A DNA stretch of 6,668 nt from Elusimicrobia bacterium RIFCSPLOWO2_01_FULL_54_10 (GTDB lineage Bacteria > Elusimicrobiota > Elusimicrobia > 2-02-FULL-39-32), in contig MGUQ01000003.1 in assembly GCA_001799975.1 (NCBI GenBank), positions 1,452 to 8,119 of the forward strand, given 5' to 3'. Below the pieces are notes generated by a model. The model was not told the DNA's origin. It made no database searches and saw only the letters and a list, made by a program, of their open reading frames with translations. Below, in pieces: positions 1 through 5,237 of this stretch. How positions within the stretch are numbered: position 1 is the stretch's first letter; each line of letters starts with the position of its first letter. Both the position numbers and the translations under genes were made by a program.

Positions 1-7
1 TCGAAGA

Positions 8-54
8 ACGCAAAAAATCTCGCTTCCTGGGAAGAAAAGCGAGATTTTTTGCGT
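8..54. terminator. Perfect 18-bp inverted repeat, likely bidirectional intrinsic terminator
   Basis: Bases 8-25 are exactly complementary to 37-54, with an 11-nt loop at 26-36. The GC-containing inner stem (tctcgctt / aagcgaga) is flanked by A6 on the left and T6 on the right, so in either direction the RNA has a stem followed by a U-run. On the minus strand it lies downstream of the tRNA-His gene and would end that transcript. On the plus strand it could end a gene to the left of the window. No protein was tested; the call rests on the structure alone. Confidence 0.75.
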
Positions 55-150
55 AAGATTGGCTCGAACTTCATTTTGGCGGGCGGGCGAGCGCGCTTTT
101 CCGTCGAAAAACCGTTTAATTTGTTTTTTCGCCGTCCTGCTTGTCCAAAT

Positions 151-226
151 TGGGGCGGTCGACGGGAGTCGAACCCGCAACCACTCGAGCCACAGTCGAG
201 TGCTCTGCCATTGAGCTACGACCGCC
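151..226 (-). tRNA. tRNA-His (anticodon GTG), with encoded G-1 and CCA
   Basis: The minus strand folds into a full cloverleaf: acceptor GCGGTCG/CGACCGC, D arm GCTC...GAGC, anticodon stem CTCGA/TCGAG with loop CTGTGGC, variable loop TGGTT, and T arm GCGGG-TTCGACT-CCCGT. The anticodon GTG lies at 191-193 and reads His CAC/CAU codons. The identity is confirmed by the family hallmark: an extra 5' G (G-1, position 226) facing discriminator C73 (position 154). Here G-1 is genome-encoded, so no Thg1-type addition is needed. The 3' CCA is also encoded (151-153). The gene has its own -10 element just upstream and a strong hairpin 97 nt downstream. Confidence 0.97.
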
Positions 227-240
227 ATTGGCAGGTTTAA

Positions 241-249
241 ATTATAGCA
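241..249 (-). promoter_or_regulatory. Extended -10 promoter of tRNA-His
   Basis: On the minus strand this reads TGCTATAAT, a perfect TATAAT with the TGn extension. It ends 14 nt before G-1 of the tRNA, so transcription would begin about 8 nt upstream of the mature 5' end. No good TTGACA-like -35 is visible at 16-18 nt, which is common for extended -10 promoters. It lies in the short gap after the GDT1-like gene, so the tRNA can be made independently of that operon. Confidence 0.65.
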
Positions 250-279
250 AATGAGGTCATGGGCGTAAGCGGATCCATT

Positions 280-552
280 TCAGCCGCGCTTGAAAATAAC
301 CAGCAGGCCCACTGCAATGAAGAGCAAGCCCGCCACCACTCGCACCACTTTGGGATCAAAATATTTGGCCAGCAGGCTCCCCGCAAGCACTCCCGTAAAA
401 GTTGAAAGGATCAGGGCCAGGGATGCCGCCGCAAAAATGGTGGCGGGAGACTTTCCGGCGGCTGTGAAGGAAAGCACTCCCAGCTGGGTTTTATCTCCCA
501 ACTCGGCTAAAAATATCGTGACAAACGCTGTCCAAAAAAGTTTCCAGTCCAT
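280..552 (-). CDS. Half-size GDT1/UPF0016 (TMEM165-like) cation:proton antiporter
   Basis: This is a 90-residue membrane protein with the diagnostic E-x-G-D-K-T motif of the UPF0016/GDT1 family (E17-L-G-D20-K-T22) in its first hydrophobic helix. Two further helices lie at about 36-61 and 69-87. Characterised members (yeast Gdt1, human TMEM165, bacterial Mn exporters) move Mn2+ and/or Ca2+ against protons. The usual protein of about 190-200 residues carries two inverted copies of this unit. Here only one is present, so a homodimer is expected (inference). The ATG at 550-552 lies 5 nt after the stop of the upstream gene (558-995). It has only a weak purine stretch (GAAGAAA), which suggests co-transcription and translational coupling. 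Transport direction and metal cannot be read from the sequence. Confidence 0.85.
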   Translation of the reverse strand: MDWKLFWTAFVTIFLAELGDKTQLGVLSFTAAGKSPATIFAAASLALILSTFTGVLAGSLLAKYFDPKVVRVVAGLLFIAVGLLVIFKRG

Positions 553-557
553 AACCG

Positions 558-995
558 CTAGCGAATTTCTTCGTGGTGGATCATTCCGCCCAGATTGGCC
601 GTGCGGCCCATTGCACCCGCGGCAGCCAGAGAAAGAGTTAAAACGCCCATCAACAGCCAGAGGGGAAGGGGTCTGCCGCCACGGAAAACAATGAGTGAGA
701 CCAGGCAGACCGCGCCGGCAATGAGCGAGACGATCAGTGCAAATTCGGCGGCTTCTTCGTGTTCTTCAATCAGGGATTCCGAGATTCCCGGCATGCCTTC
801 CACCAGCTCTTCAGCGGGCTCTCCCGTGAAAAATGCGGCAGCCGCTGATAATCCAATTATGATGATAAGCCCAAAAGCCGTTTTGGCCAGAACATCGCTT
901 TTCCTGAATACCGCCCAGGCGAGAAGCGGAGACGCGATGATGAAACCAACGACTGGAAAGTGATTGATTGCCAAATGCAAATGCGCTGCGTTCAT
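558..995 (-). CDS. Uncharacterised four-helix membrane protein (HLHL-x3-HFP N terminus)
   Basis: The product is 145 residues with predicted membrane helices at about 14-30, 38-57, 84-104 and 109-129. The N terminus reads MNAAHLHLAINHFP (H5, H7, H12). An FTGEPAEE stretch follows helix 2, then an acidic loop with H79 among glutamates, and the C terminus is NLGGMIHHEEIR (H140, H141). From memory this matches a widespread family of unnamed bacterial inner-membrane proteins with the same ends; I know of no established function. The paired histidines and glutamates on the loops could bind heme or metal, which is inference only. The start is well set: ATG preceded by AGGAGGT 5 nt away. It is the first gene of a unit with the GDT1-like exporter, so a metal-related or redox role is plausible. 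Confidence 0.8.
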   Translation of the reverse strand: MNAAHLHLAINHFPVVGFIIASPLLAWAVFRKSDVLAKTAFGLIIIIGLSAAAAFFTGEPAEELVEGMPGISESLIEEHEEAAEFALIVSLIAGAVCLVSLIVFRGGRPLPLWLLMGVLTLSLAAAGAMGRTANLGGMIHHEEIR

Positions 996-1000
996 GGCCC

Positions 1001-1007
1001 ACCTCCT
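1001..1007 (-). promoter_or_regulatory. Strong Shine-Dalgarno (AGGAGGT) of the four-helix membrane protein gene
   Basis: The minus strand reads AGGAGGT, then 5 nt, then the ATG at 995. It fixes the start and shows that this organism does use canonical SD sequences, in contrast to the SD-less starts at 1046, 1823, 3922 and 3951. Confidence 0.85.
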
Positions 1008-1024
1008 ATGTGATCAATTAATTC

Positions 1025-1039
1025 ATTATAATCTATAAT
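1025..1039. promoter_or_regulatory. Bidirectional promoter with shared palindromic -10 (ATTATAAT)
   Basis: Bases 1025-1032 are the perfect palindrome ATTATAAT, giving TATAAT on the plus strand (1027-1032) and on the minus strand (1030-1025). A second plus-strand TATAAT lies at 1034-1039, 7 bp further on. The minus -10 would start transcription near 1018, leaving a leader of about 23 nt that contains the SD of the gene ending at 995. The second plus -10 ends 6 nt before the ATG at 1046, so its transcript would begin at or next to the start codon. No clear -35 is visible on either side. Confidence 0.6.
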
Positions 1040-1045
1040 GAGCGC

Positions 1046-1804
1046 ATGAAGCAGGACGCTGAAAAAATTAAACAAGACCACACGCCCGATGCCATTCGCC
1101 GCAGGCTGGGCAGGGGCGAGCCCAATAACTATCTGAAGGATTTTGTATATGGCGGCATGGACGGCACCGTCACCACATTCGCCGTGGCGGCCGGGGCCAT
1201 TGGCGCGGGACTGCCTTCCACCGTGGTGATCATTCTTGGCTTGGCCAACCTTCTGGCTGATGGGTTCAGCATGGCCGTGGGCAATTTTCTGGGCACAAAG
1301 TCAGAAAACGAAATGCGGGAACGATTCCGTTTGCAGGAGCTGGAACATATAGATATCACCCCGGGCGGGGAAAGGGAAGAAATCCGTCAAATTTACGAAA
1401 AAAAAGGTTTTGCGGGCGCCGACCTGGAACGCGCGGTGGACAGCATCACCGCCGACAGGGAACGCTGGGTTAAAACTATGCTCCGCGAAGAAATGGGGCT
1501 TTCTTCCGGGCCCCATTCAGCTTTGAAAGCCGGTCTCGCCACATTCGCGGCCTTTATGCTGGCCGGCACAGTTCCCCTGATTGTGTTTTTAATTGATTTT
1601 TTTGTTCCCGGAACGGTGAAGAGGCCATTTTTGGCCAGCTGTCTTCTAACGGGCTTTACATTTTTTTTGGTAGGCGCCTTAAAAAGCCGCTTTGTGTCTC
1701 AAAGTTGGGCGCGCTCAGGCGCGGAAACCCTGATCATAGGCGGAATGGCCGCTGCTTTGGCTTATGGCGTGGGAGTCAGTCTGAAATTCATCGTCTCTTC
1801 GTAA
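1046..1804 (+). CDS. VIT1/CCC1-family Fe2+/Mn2+ transporter
   Basis: This 252-residue protein belongs to the VIT1/CCC1 (DUF125) family, whose members export or sequester cytosolic Fe2+ and Mn2+, probably by proton exchange. The signature [18 protein letters not shown] lies at 33-50 with the conserved Asp at 39. [14 protein letters not shown] (70-83) carries D72 and M76; D39 and M76 are spaced like the transport-pore Asp and Met of plant VIT1. A charged, glutamate-rich cytosolic segment (about 86-152) corresponds to the metal-binding domain between helices 2 and 3. Three more hydrophobic helices follow (about 163-186, 195-212, 227-248). The ATG at 1046 has no SD but a TATAAT 6 nt upstream, which points to a leaderless transcript. 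It is divergent from the unit containing the GDT1-like exporter, suggesting a metal-homeostasis locus. Confidence 0.92.
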   Translation: MKQDAEKIKQDHTPDAIRRRLGRGEPNNYLKDFVYGGMDGTVTTFAVAAGAIGAGLPSTVVIILGLANLLADGFSMAVGNFLGTKSENEMRERFRLQELEHIDITPGGEREEIRQIYEKKGFAGADLERAVDSITADRERWVKTMLREEMGLSSGPHSALKAGLATFAAFMLAGTVPLIVFLIDFFVPGTVKRPFLASCLLTGFTFFLVGALKSRFVSQSWARSGAETLIIGGMAAALAYGVGVSLKFIVSS

Positions 1805-1810
1805 AACTTA

Positions 1811-1816
1811 TATAAT
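1811..1816 (+). promoter_or_regulatory. -10 element (TATAAT) for the UPF0158-like gene
   Basis: A perfect TATAAT lies between the VIT stop codon (1802-1804) and the GTG at 1823, with exactly 6 nt before that GTG. There is no SD in the 18-nt gap. The spacing matches the -10/start spacing at 1034-1046, so a leaderless transcript is likely. No good -35 is seen, and the upstream sequence is inside the VIT gene. Confidence 0.5.
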
Positions 1817-1822
1817 ATAGAA

Positions 1823-2245
1823 GTGATTCCCGCCAAGAATGCCTTACTTGAAAATGTCGCCTCCCACATGGAAGTGGGCGCGGAACTTTCGTTTGCCTAT
1901 TTGAGCCGGGAGGCGGGCAGCATTGTGCGCGTCAACGAGTTCGACCCCGATTCGATTTATGAATGGCTCGCCCGCACCGGGCACGTGCAGATGATTCCCA
2001 CGCTGCCCTCTCAGGACATTTACCTGTGGATGGTGGAGTTTGCGGAAAATGAGCCCGCCGGACGCCTGCGGGAAATGCTTTTGACGTCGCTATCAGGGGT
2101 TTCCGCCGTTTGGAAATTCAGAAATGTTTTGTACCACGAAGATGCCGCCAACGCCCGTTGGGAAAAGCTCAAGCGCGCGAAGCTTGTGGAGGCGGCATTG
2201 AACTGGATGGATGCGTCACCACAAAAACAACTCCTGCCAGAATGA
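1823..2245 (+). CDS. UPF0158-like small cytosolic protein
   Basis: The product is 140 residues, soluble, with no membrane segment. The C-terminal half follows the pattern of the UPF0158 family: MVEFAENEPAGRLREMLLTS (70-89), then SG-x3-A-x2-KFRNVLY (91-104), then a W-x-LK-x3-LVEAALNWM stretch (113-129). The N-terminal part (SFAYLSREAGSIVRVNE, 23-39) also resembles that family, whose function is unknown to me. I assigned the family from memory of its motif order, without alignment. The start is GTG at 1823, 18 nt after the VIT stop, with a -10 hexamer and no SD, so it may have its own leaderless mRNA. The last 77 bp are also the antisense of the MFS gene's 3' end. The adjacent VIT gene may share read-through transcription. 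Confidence 0.7.
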   Translation: MIPAKNALLENVASHMEVGAELSFAYLSREAGSIVRVNEFDPDSIYEWLARTGHVQMIPTLPSQDIYLWMVEFAENEPAGRLREMLLTSLSGVSAVWKFRNVLYHEDAANARWEKLKRAKLVEAALNWMDASPQKQLLPE

Positions 2246-3428
2246 GGGTGCCCCCCGAAACAAGCAAGGGGAACGACGGGCGGATTCCCGCGGCCAAAAA
2301 ACCGGCTAAAATGGGCGGAATGGAATGCCCCAAGGCCTGAATGCTCGATTGAATGCCCATAATCTCCCCTTGAATGGAAGGGCCCACCGAACGCGAAACC
2401 AGGCCGGATAAATTGGCCTGGGACAGCCCGTTAAAGACTGCGAAAAGGGGAACGACCATGAACAGCTGGGATGGAGTCTTCACGAGAAAATAGGTCAGCA
2501 CCCCGCTGCCGCACAGAATCAGGCTCAGCCTGAGCACTTGCGGCTCACTAAAACTCCGGCTGACGCGCCGTGTGATAAATCCCTGCGTGACAATGACCCA
2601 CAGGCCCACATAGGCAAAAAAATCCCCCAGGCGGCTTTGGCTGAAGCTGAAACGTGAAATCAAGTAAACCGAGATGAAGGAGGTGAAAAAACTGAACCCG
2701 CAATTGAAGAGAAAAGTGGTCGCATAGACCGCTCGCAGGCGGTGAAACCCGAACGCCCGCACGATGTTGTGCACGGATTTGAGCCACCTCACCGCAAGGG
2801 TGTGGTCCGGCGTGAGGTGGGTTTCATCGAACAAAAAGATGACTGAGATCACATTGGCCAGGCTCAGAGCCGCGGCGAACCAGAAGGGAGTGGCCGCATC
2901 GAACCACGAAACCACCGAAGGATCAGAAAGCTTTCCCCCCAGGAACGGCCCCACCACGAAACCCAGCCCGAAAGCGGCGCCAATGAGCCCGAAATTGCGA
3001 GTGCGGTTCTCCGGGGGCGTCACATCCGCGATGGCGGCCTGGACCGCGGCAATATTGCCGCCCGTGACCCCGTCCAGAAACCGCGCGATAAAAAGTATCG
3101 GGAGGCTTCCCATATGAATGCCCCAGGCAAAGAGCACATGGGAAAATGCCGTGCCCATCAAAGAATAAACGATGATCTTCTTGCGGCCGAACCTGTCGGA
3201 AAACTGGCCCAGGATGGGCGCGGCCAGGAACTGGGATAAAGGGAAGACAGCGATCAAAAACCCGAGCAAGATGTAGCCCCGGCGCACAGCTTCCGGATGC
3301 CCGTAAATAAATCCGGGAAAAGCCGGATTGGCCAGGAGCTGGGGCAGGATGGGGATGAGGATGCCATACCCCAGGAGGTCCAGGAAGATGGTGAGCAGAA
3401 CGACGGGAAGCGGGTTTTTGGGCTTCAA
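2169..3428 (-). CDS. MFS efflux transporter, TCR/Tet (TetA-like) type
   Basis: With TTG at 3428 as start the protein has 419 residues and twelve hydrophobic segments. The first helix NPLPVVLLTIFLDLLGYG matches the typical start of Tet-type drug:H+ antiporters. Motif A is GQFSDRFGRKK (74-84), a motif-B-like Arg lies in ARFLDGVTGG (R116), and motif C is FGLGFVVGPFLGG (153-165). A hydrophilic loop follows helix 6. The substrate is unknown. I prefer TTG 3428 because it overlaps the chelatase stop as TTGA and gives a normal N terminus. The frame stays open upstream to a TTG at 3494, which would add 22 basic residues inside the chelatase gene, and no ATG fits. The C-terminal tail (HPSSSMPPPQASRA) is encoded opposite the UPF0158-like gene. 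It appears co-transcribed with the chelatase. Confidence 0.88.
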   Translation of the reverse strand: MKPKNPLPVVLLTIFLDLLGYGILIPILPQLLANPAFPGFIYGHPEAVRRGYILLGFLIAVFPLSQFLAAPILGQFSDRFGRKKIIVYSLMGTAFSHVLFAWGIHMGSLPILFIARFLDGVTGGNIAAVQAAIADVTPPENRTRNFGLIGAAFGLGFVVGPFLGGKLSDPSVVSWFDAATPFWFAAALSLANVISVIFLFDETHLTPDHTLAVRWLKSVHNIVRAFGFHRLRAVYATTFLFNCGFSFFTSFISVYLISRFSFSQSRLGDFFAYVGLWVIVTQGFITRRVSRSFSEPQVLRLSLILCGSGVLTYFLVKTPSQLFMVVPLFAVFNGLSQANLSGLVSRSVGPSIQGEIMGIQSSIQALGHSIPPILAGFLAAGIRPSFPLLVSGGTLILAGVVFVVTHPSSSMPPPQASRA

Positions 3429-3922
3429 GGATGGAGAGCCGGCCTGAGCTCTCCGGATAAAAATTCGGCGATCCGGCTTTCGTCCAGAGGCCAAACATAG
3501 TCGATGGAAAGACCGGGATGACTCTTTCTGGCTTTTTCGATGGCCTGCGGAATGTCGGATTCGGAATGGCTCCCGCCGCGGGTCATCATGGGCGTGATCA
3601 CCACCACGCGGGACGCGCCCAGGCGGGCCGCATCAGCGAAAGCATCCTCCATGGACGGCCGGTCAAATTCGTTGAATCCCACCACCACTTTTTTTCCCGT
3701 TTGACTTTCCATCAGGCGGGCAAGGCGGTAGGACGCGGCGTGGTACGGGTCGTTTTCCGGGGTTCTGGGCCAGTTCCTGAGGCGGCCGTCCAGTTCCAGA
3801 TAGCGCTTGTCCGTAAATGCGCGTGAAGAATGGAGCCGCCCCCACTCCGCGAGCTGATCTTTGGGGAAATCAGAGGCGGGCATGCCGTGCATGGCCAGCA
3901 GAATGACGGGCTGGGTTTCCAT
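3425..3922 (-). CDS. CbiX/SirB-type sirohydrochlorin chelatase family protein
   Basis: This is a 165-residue soluble protein of the small class II chelatase type, whose members insert Co2+, Ni2+ or Fe2+ into sirohydrochlorin for cobalamin, F430 or siroheme. The first strand ends in LLAMHGMPASDFP with H12, the expected N-terminal metal-binding His. VGFNEFDRPSMEDAFADAA (81-99) is the family's substrate-side region. VVVITPMMTRGGSHSESDIP (106-125) carries H119, the expected second His. It is longer than the shortest CbiX(S) proteins because of an insertion at about 20-60. No other tetrapyrrole gene is in the window, so metal and pathway are open, and a non-tetrapyrrole role is possible. The ATG at 3922 lacks an SD but has TAAAAT 6 nt upstream. 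The TGA overlaps the probable MFS start as TTGA. Confidence 0.82.
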   Translation of the reverse strand: METQPVILLAMHGMPASDFPKDQLAEWGRLHSSRAFTDKRYLELDGRLRNWPRTPENDPYHAASYRLARLMESQTGKKVVVGFNEFDRPSMEDAFADAARLGASRVVVITPMMTRGGSHSESDIPQAIEKARKSHPGLSIDYVWPLDESRIAEFLSGELRPALHP

Positions 3923-3928
3923 AATATT

Positions 3929-3934
3929 ATTTTA
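3929..3934 (-). promoter_or_regulatory. -10-like element (TAAAAT) of the chelatase-MFS unit
   Basis: On the minus strand TAAAAT is followed by exactly 6 nt (aatatt) and then the ATG at 3922. There is no SD. The 6-nt spacing is the same as at 1034-1046 and 1811-1823. A TATAGT partly overlaps just upstream (3939-3934) and is the alternative -10. The 28-bp gap also contains the opposing -10 of the kinase gene. Confidence 0.45.
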
Positions 3935-3935
3935 C

Positions 3936-3941
3936 TATACT
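3936..3941 (+). promoter_or_regulatory. -10-like element (TATACT) of the histidine kinase gene
   Basis: TATACT matches the -10 consensus in five of six positions and lies 9 nt before the kinase ATG at 3951. Transcription would begin near 3947-3949, leaving a leader of only a few nucleotides and no SD. It abuts the opposing -10 of the chelatase gene, so RNA polymerase probably cannot occupy both at once. Confidence 0.45.
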
Positions 3942-3950
3942 GATGAATGA

Positions 3951-5237
3951 ATGGGAAACTGGACAATCGCCGTTTTTGAACTCCGCGGCCTCTCCGCCGT
4001 CATCGCCTTCCGCCTCATCATCCTCTGGCTCATCCTTTTCTTCGCCATCTACAACCGCAAACTCATTGCCGCCAACGATCAAATCCGGATCGAGCCTTTT
4101 CTCACGGTGGTGGGCGCCGCCATTCTGCACATGGCGGGCAACGTGTTCATCGTCATTTTCTCCCAGAGATTTGTGAAGCGGAACCTGTATTTTCTGATTT
4201 TTCTCTTCGATGTGGCCCTGATATCCTGGGTGATCTATCTCACCCAGGGGTTTGAGAGCGACCTCTACCTCATCTATTTCCTCGTCATTTTCATGACCGC
4301 GCTTTCCCGCAAACCCGTGAATACTTTCAGCGTGGCGGGACTGGGCTGCCTCATGTACGGCTTCATTTTTCTCAAGAACAACGGCGCGGCGGAGCTTCTG
4401 AACCCTTCTGTCATCATCCGCTTTCCTCTTTTTTTGATCGCGGCGCTCTTTTCCCACATCATCTCCTCAAACATCGAAGGAAGCAAGGAAGACCTTACGG
4501 CCCAGCTGAAACAGATTGAAAAAGAGAGGATGGAAGTGGACTCCAAGCTGCGCTTTGCCACCCTGGTGTCCCACGAATTGAGATCCCCGCTGGCCGTCAT
4601 GAAGTCCGGCGTCAACCTCGTGATCGATGAAGTGGCGGGCCCCCTGAACACCATGCAGAAGGAGCATCTTGAAATCGTGCGGCGCAACATGGACCGGCTC
4701 CACGCCCTGATCGACAATGTACTCACCTTTGCCAAGCTCCAGTCCGGGAATTCAGTCTTCAAGATCAAGGAAGGCATATTGAACACCACCGTGCGCGAGG
4801 TTTGCGAAGGATACCGCTACCTTGCGGAGGATAAAAAAATCACCCTGGAATTAAAACTGGATCCGTCATTGACAAACGTCCGCTATGACAAGGACAAGAT
4901 CATTCAAACCCTCCACAATCTTGTGGGGAACGCGTTGAAATTCACTTCCAGGGGAGGCATCACCGTCACCACGCAGCTGGACCGGGAAGCGGACTGCGCA
5001 GTGGTGAGCGTGAAAGACACGGGCCCGGGCATTTCCGGGGATGACATGCCCAAATTGTTCAGGGAATTTCAGCAGGTAGGAGAAAAAGAATCGGGCAAAC
5101 CGAGAAGCGGGACGGGGCTGGGGCTGGCCATCTGCAAAGAAATCATTGAAGGGCACGGGGGAAAAATATGGGCCGAATCCGCCCCGGGCAAAGGAGCGGA
5201 GTTTAAATTTTCCCTGCCGCTCCGGGGCTCCAGCTGA
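3951..5237 (+). CDS. Membrane-bound sensor histidine kinase (orphan in this window)
   Basis: The 428-residue protein begins with six hydrophobic segments (about 16-36, 49-70, 80-97, 103-118, 125-141, 155-173) with only short loops, so the sensor is probably within the membrane. A short coiled coil (about 178-200) leads to the HisKA dimerisation domain with FATLVSHELRSPLAVMKSG; the phosphorylated His is H208. The HATPase domain has an N box (HNLVGNALKF, N327), G1 (DTGPGI, 356-361), an F-box region (LFREFQQ, 369-375) and G2 (GTGLGL, 387-392), so it looks catalytically intact. No PAS, HAMP or receiver domain is present, and no response regulator lies nearby. The signal is unknown. The start is chosen by frame; other ATGs at 3943 and 3947 are in different frames. 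The last 35 bp overlap the porin gene's end in antisense. Confidence 0.93.
   Translation: MGNWTIAVFELRGLSAVIAFRLIILWLILFFAIYNRKLIAANDQIRIEPFLTVVGAAILHMAGNVFIVIFSQRFVKRNLYFLIFLFDVALISWVIYLTQGFESDLYLIYFLVIFMTALSRKPVNTFSVAGLGCLMYGFIFLKNNGAAELLNPSVIIRFPLFLIAALFSHIISSNIEGSKEDLTAQLKQIEKERMEVDSKLRFATLVSHELRSPLAVMKSGVNLVIDEVAGPLNTMQKEHLEIVRRNMDRLHALIDNVLTFAKLQSGNSVFKIKEGILNTTVREVCEGYRYLAEDKKITLELKLDPSLTNVRYDKDKIIQTLHNLVGNALKFTSRGGITVTTQLDREADCAVVSVKDTGPGISGDDMPKLFREFQQVGEKESGKPRSGTGLGLAICKEIIEGHGGKIWAESAPGKGAEFKFSLPLRGSS

Noticed and set aside
49..240. Plus-strand 63-residue reading frame containing a GGRRESNPQPLEPQSS stretch
   Set aside because: It is the antisense of tRNA-His; this peptide pattern is a known artefact of frames read across tRNA genes.
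290..963. Plus-strand frames opposite the two left membrane-protein genes
   Set aside because: Their Ser/Ala/Pro/Lys-rich translations are shadows of hydrophobic coding on the other strand, and the minus genes have an SD and family motifs.
3428..3494. Longer MFS start at TTG 3494
   Set aside because: It adds 22 mostly basic residues ahead of a typical Tet-type N terminus and lies deep in the chelatase gene without an SD.
2923..3498. Minus-strand 191-residue Pro/Gly/His-rich frame starting ATG at 3498
   Set aside because: It is a shifted frame of the MFS gene with composition unlike a folded protein, whereas the MFS frame carries motifs A and C.
3927..4457. Minus-strand 176-residue, Glu/Lys/Asp-rich frame
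   Set aside because: It lies opposite the membrane helices of the histidine kinase. Hydrophobic codons read in reverse give charged residues; the kinase motifs on the other strand are decisive.
4274..4789. Minus-strand 171-residue frame
   Set aside because: Antisense of the kinase HisKA region, with no recognisable domain or start signal.
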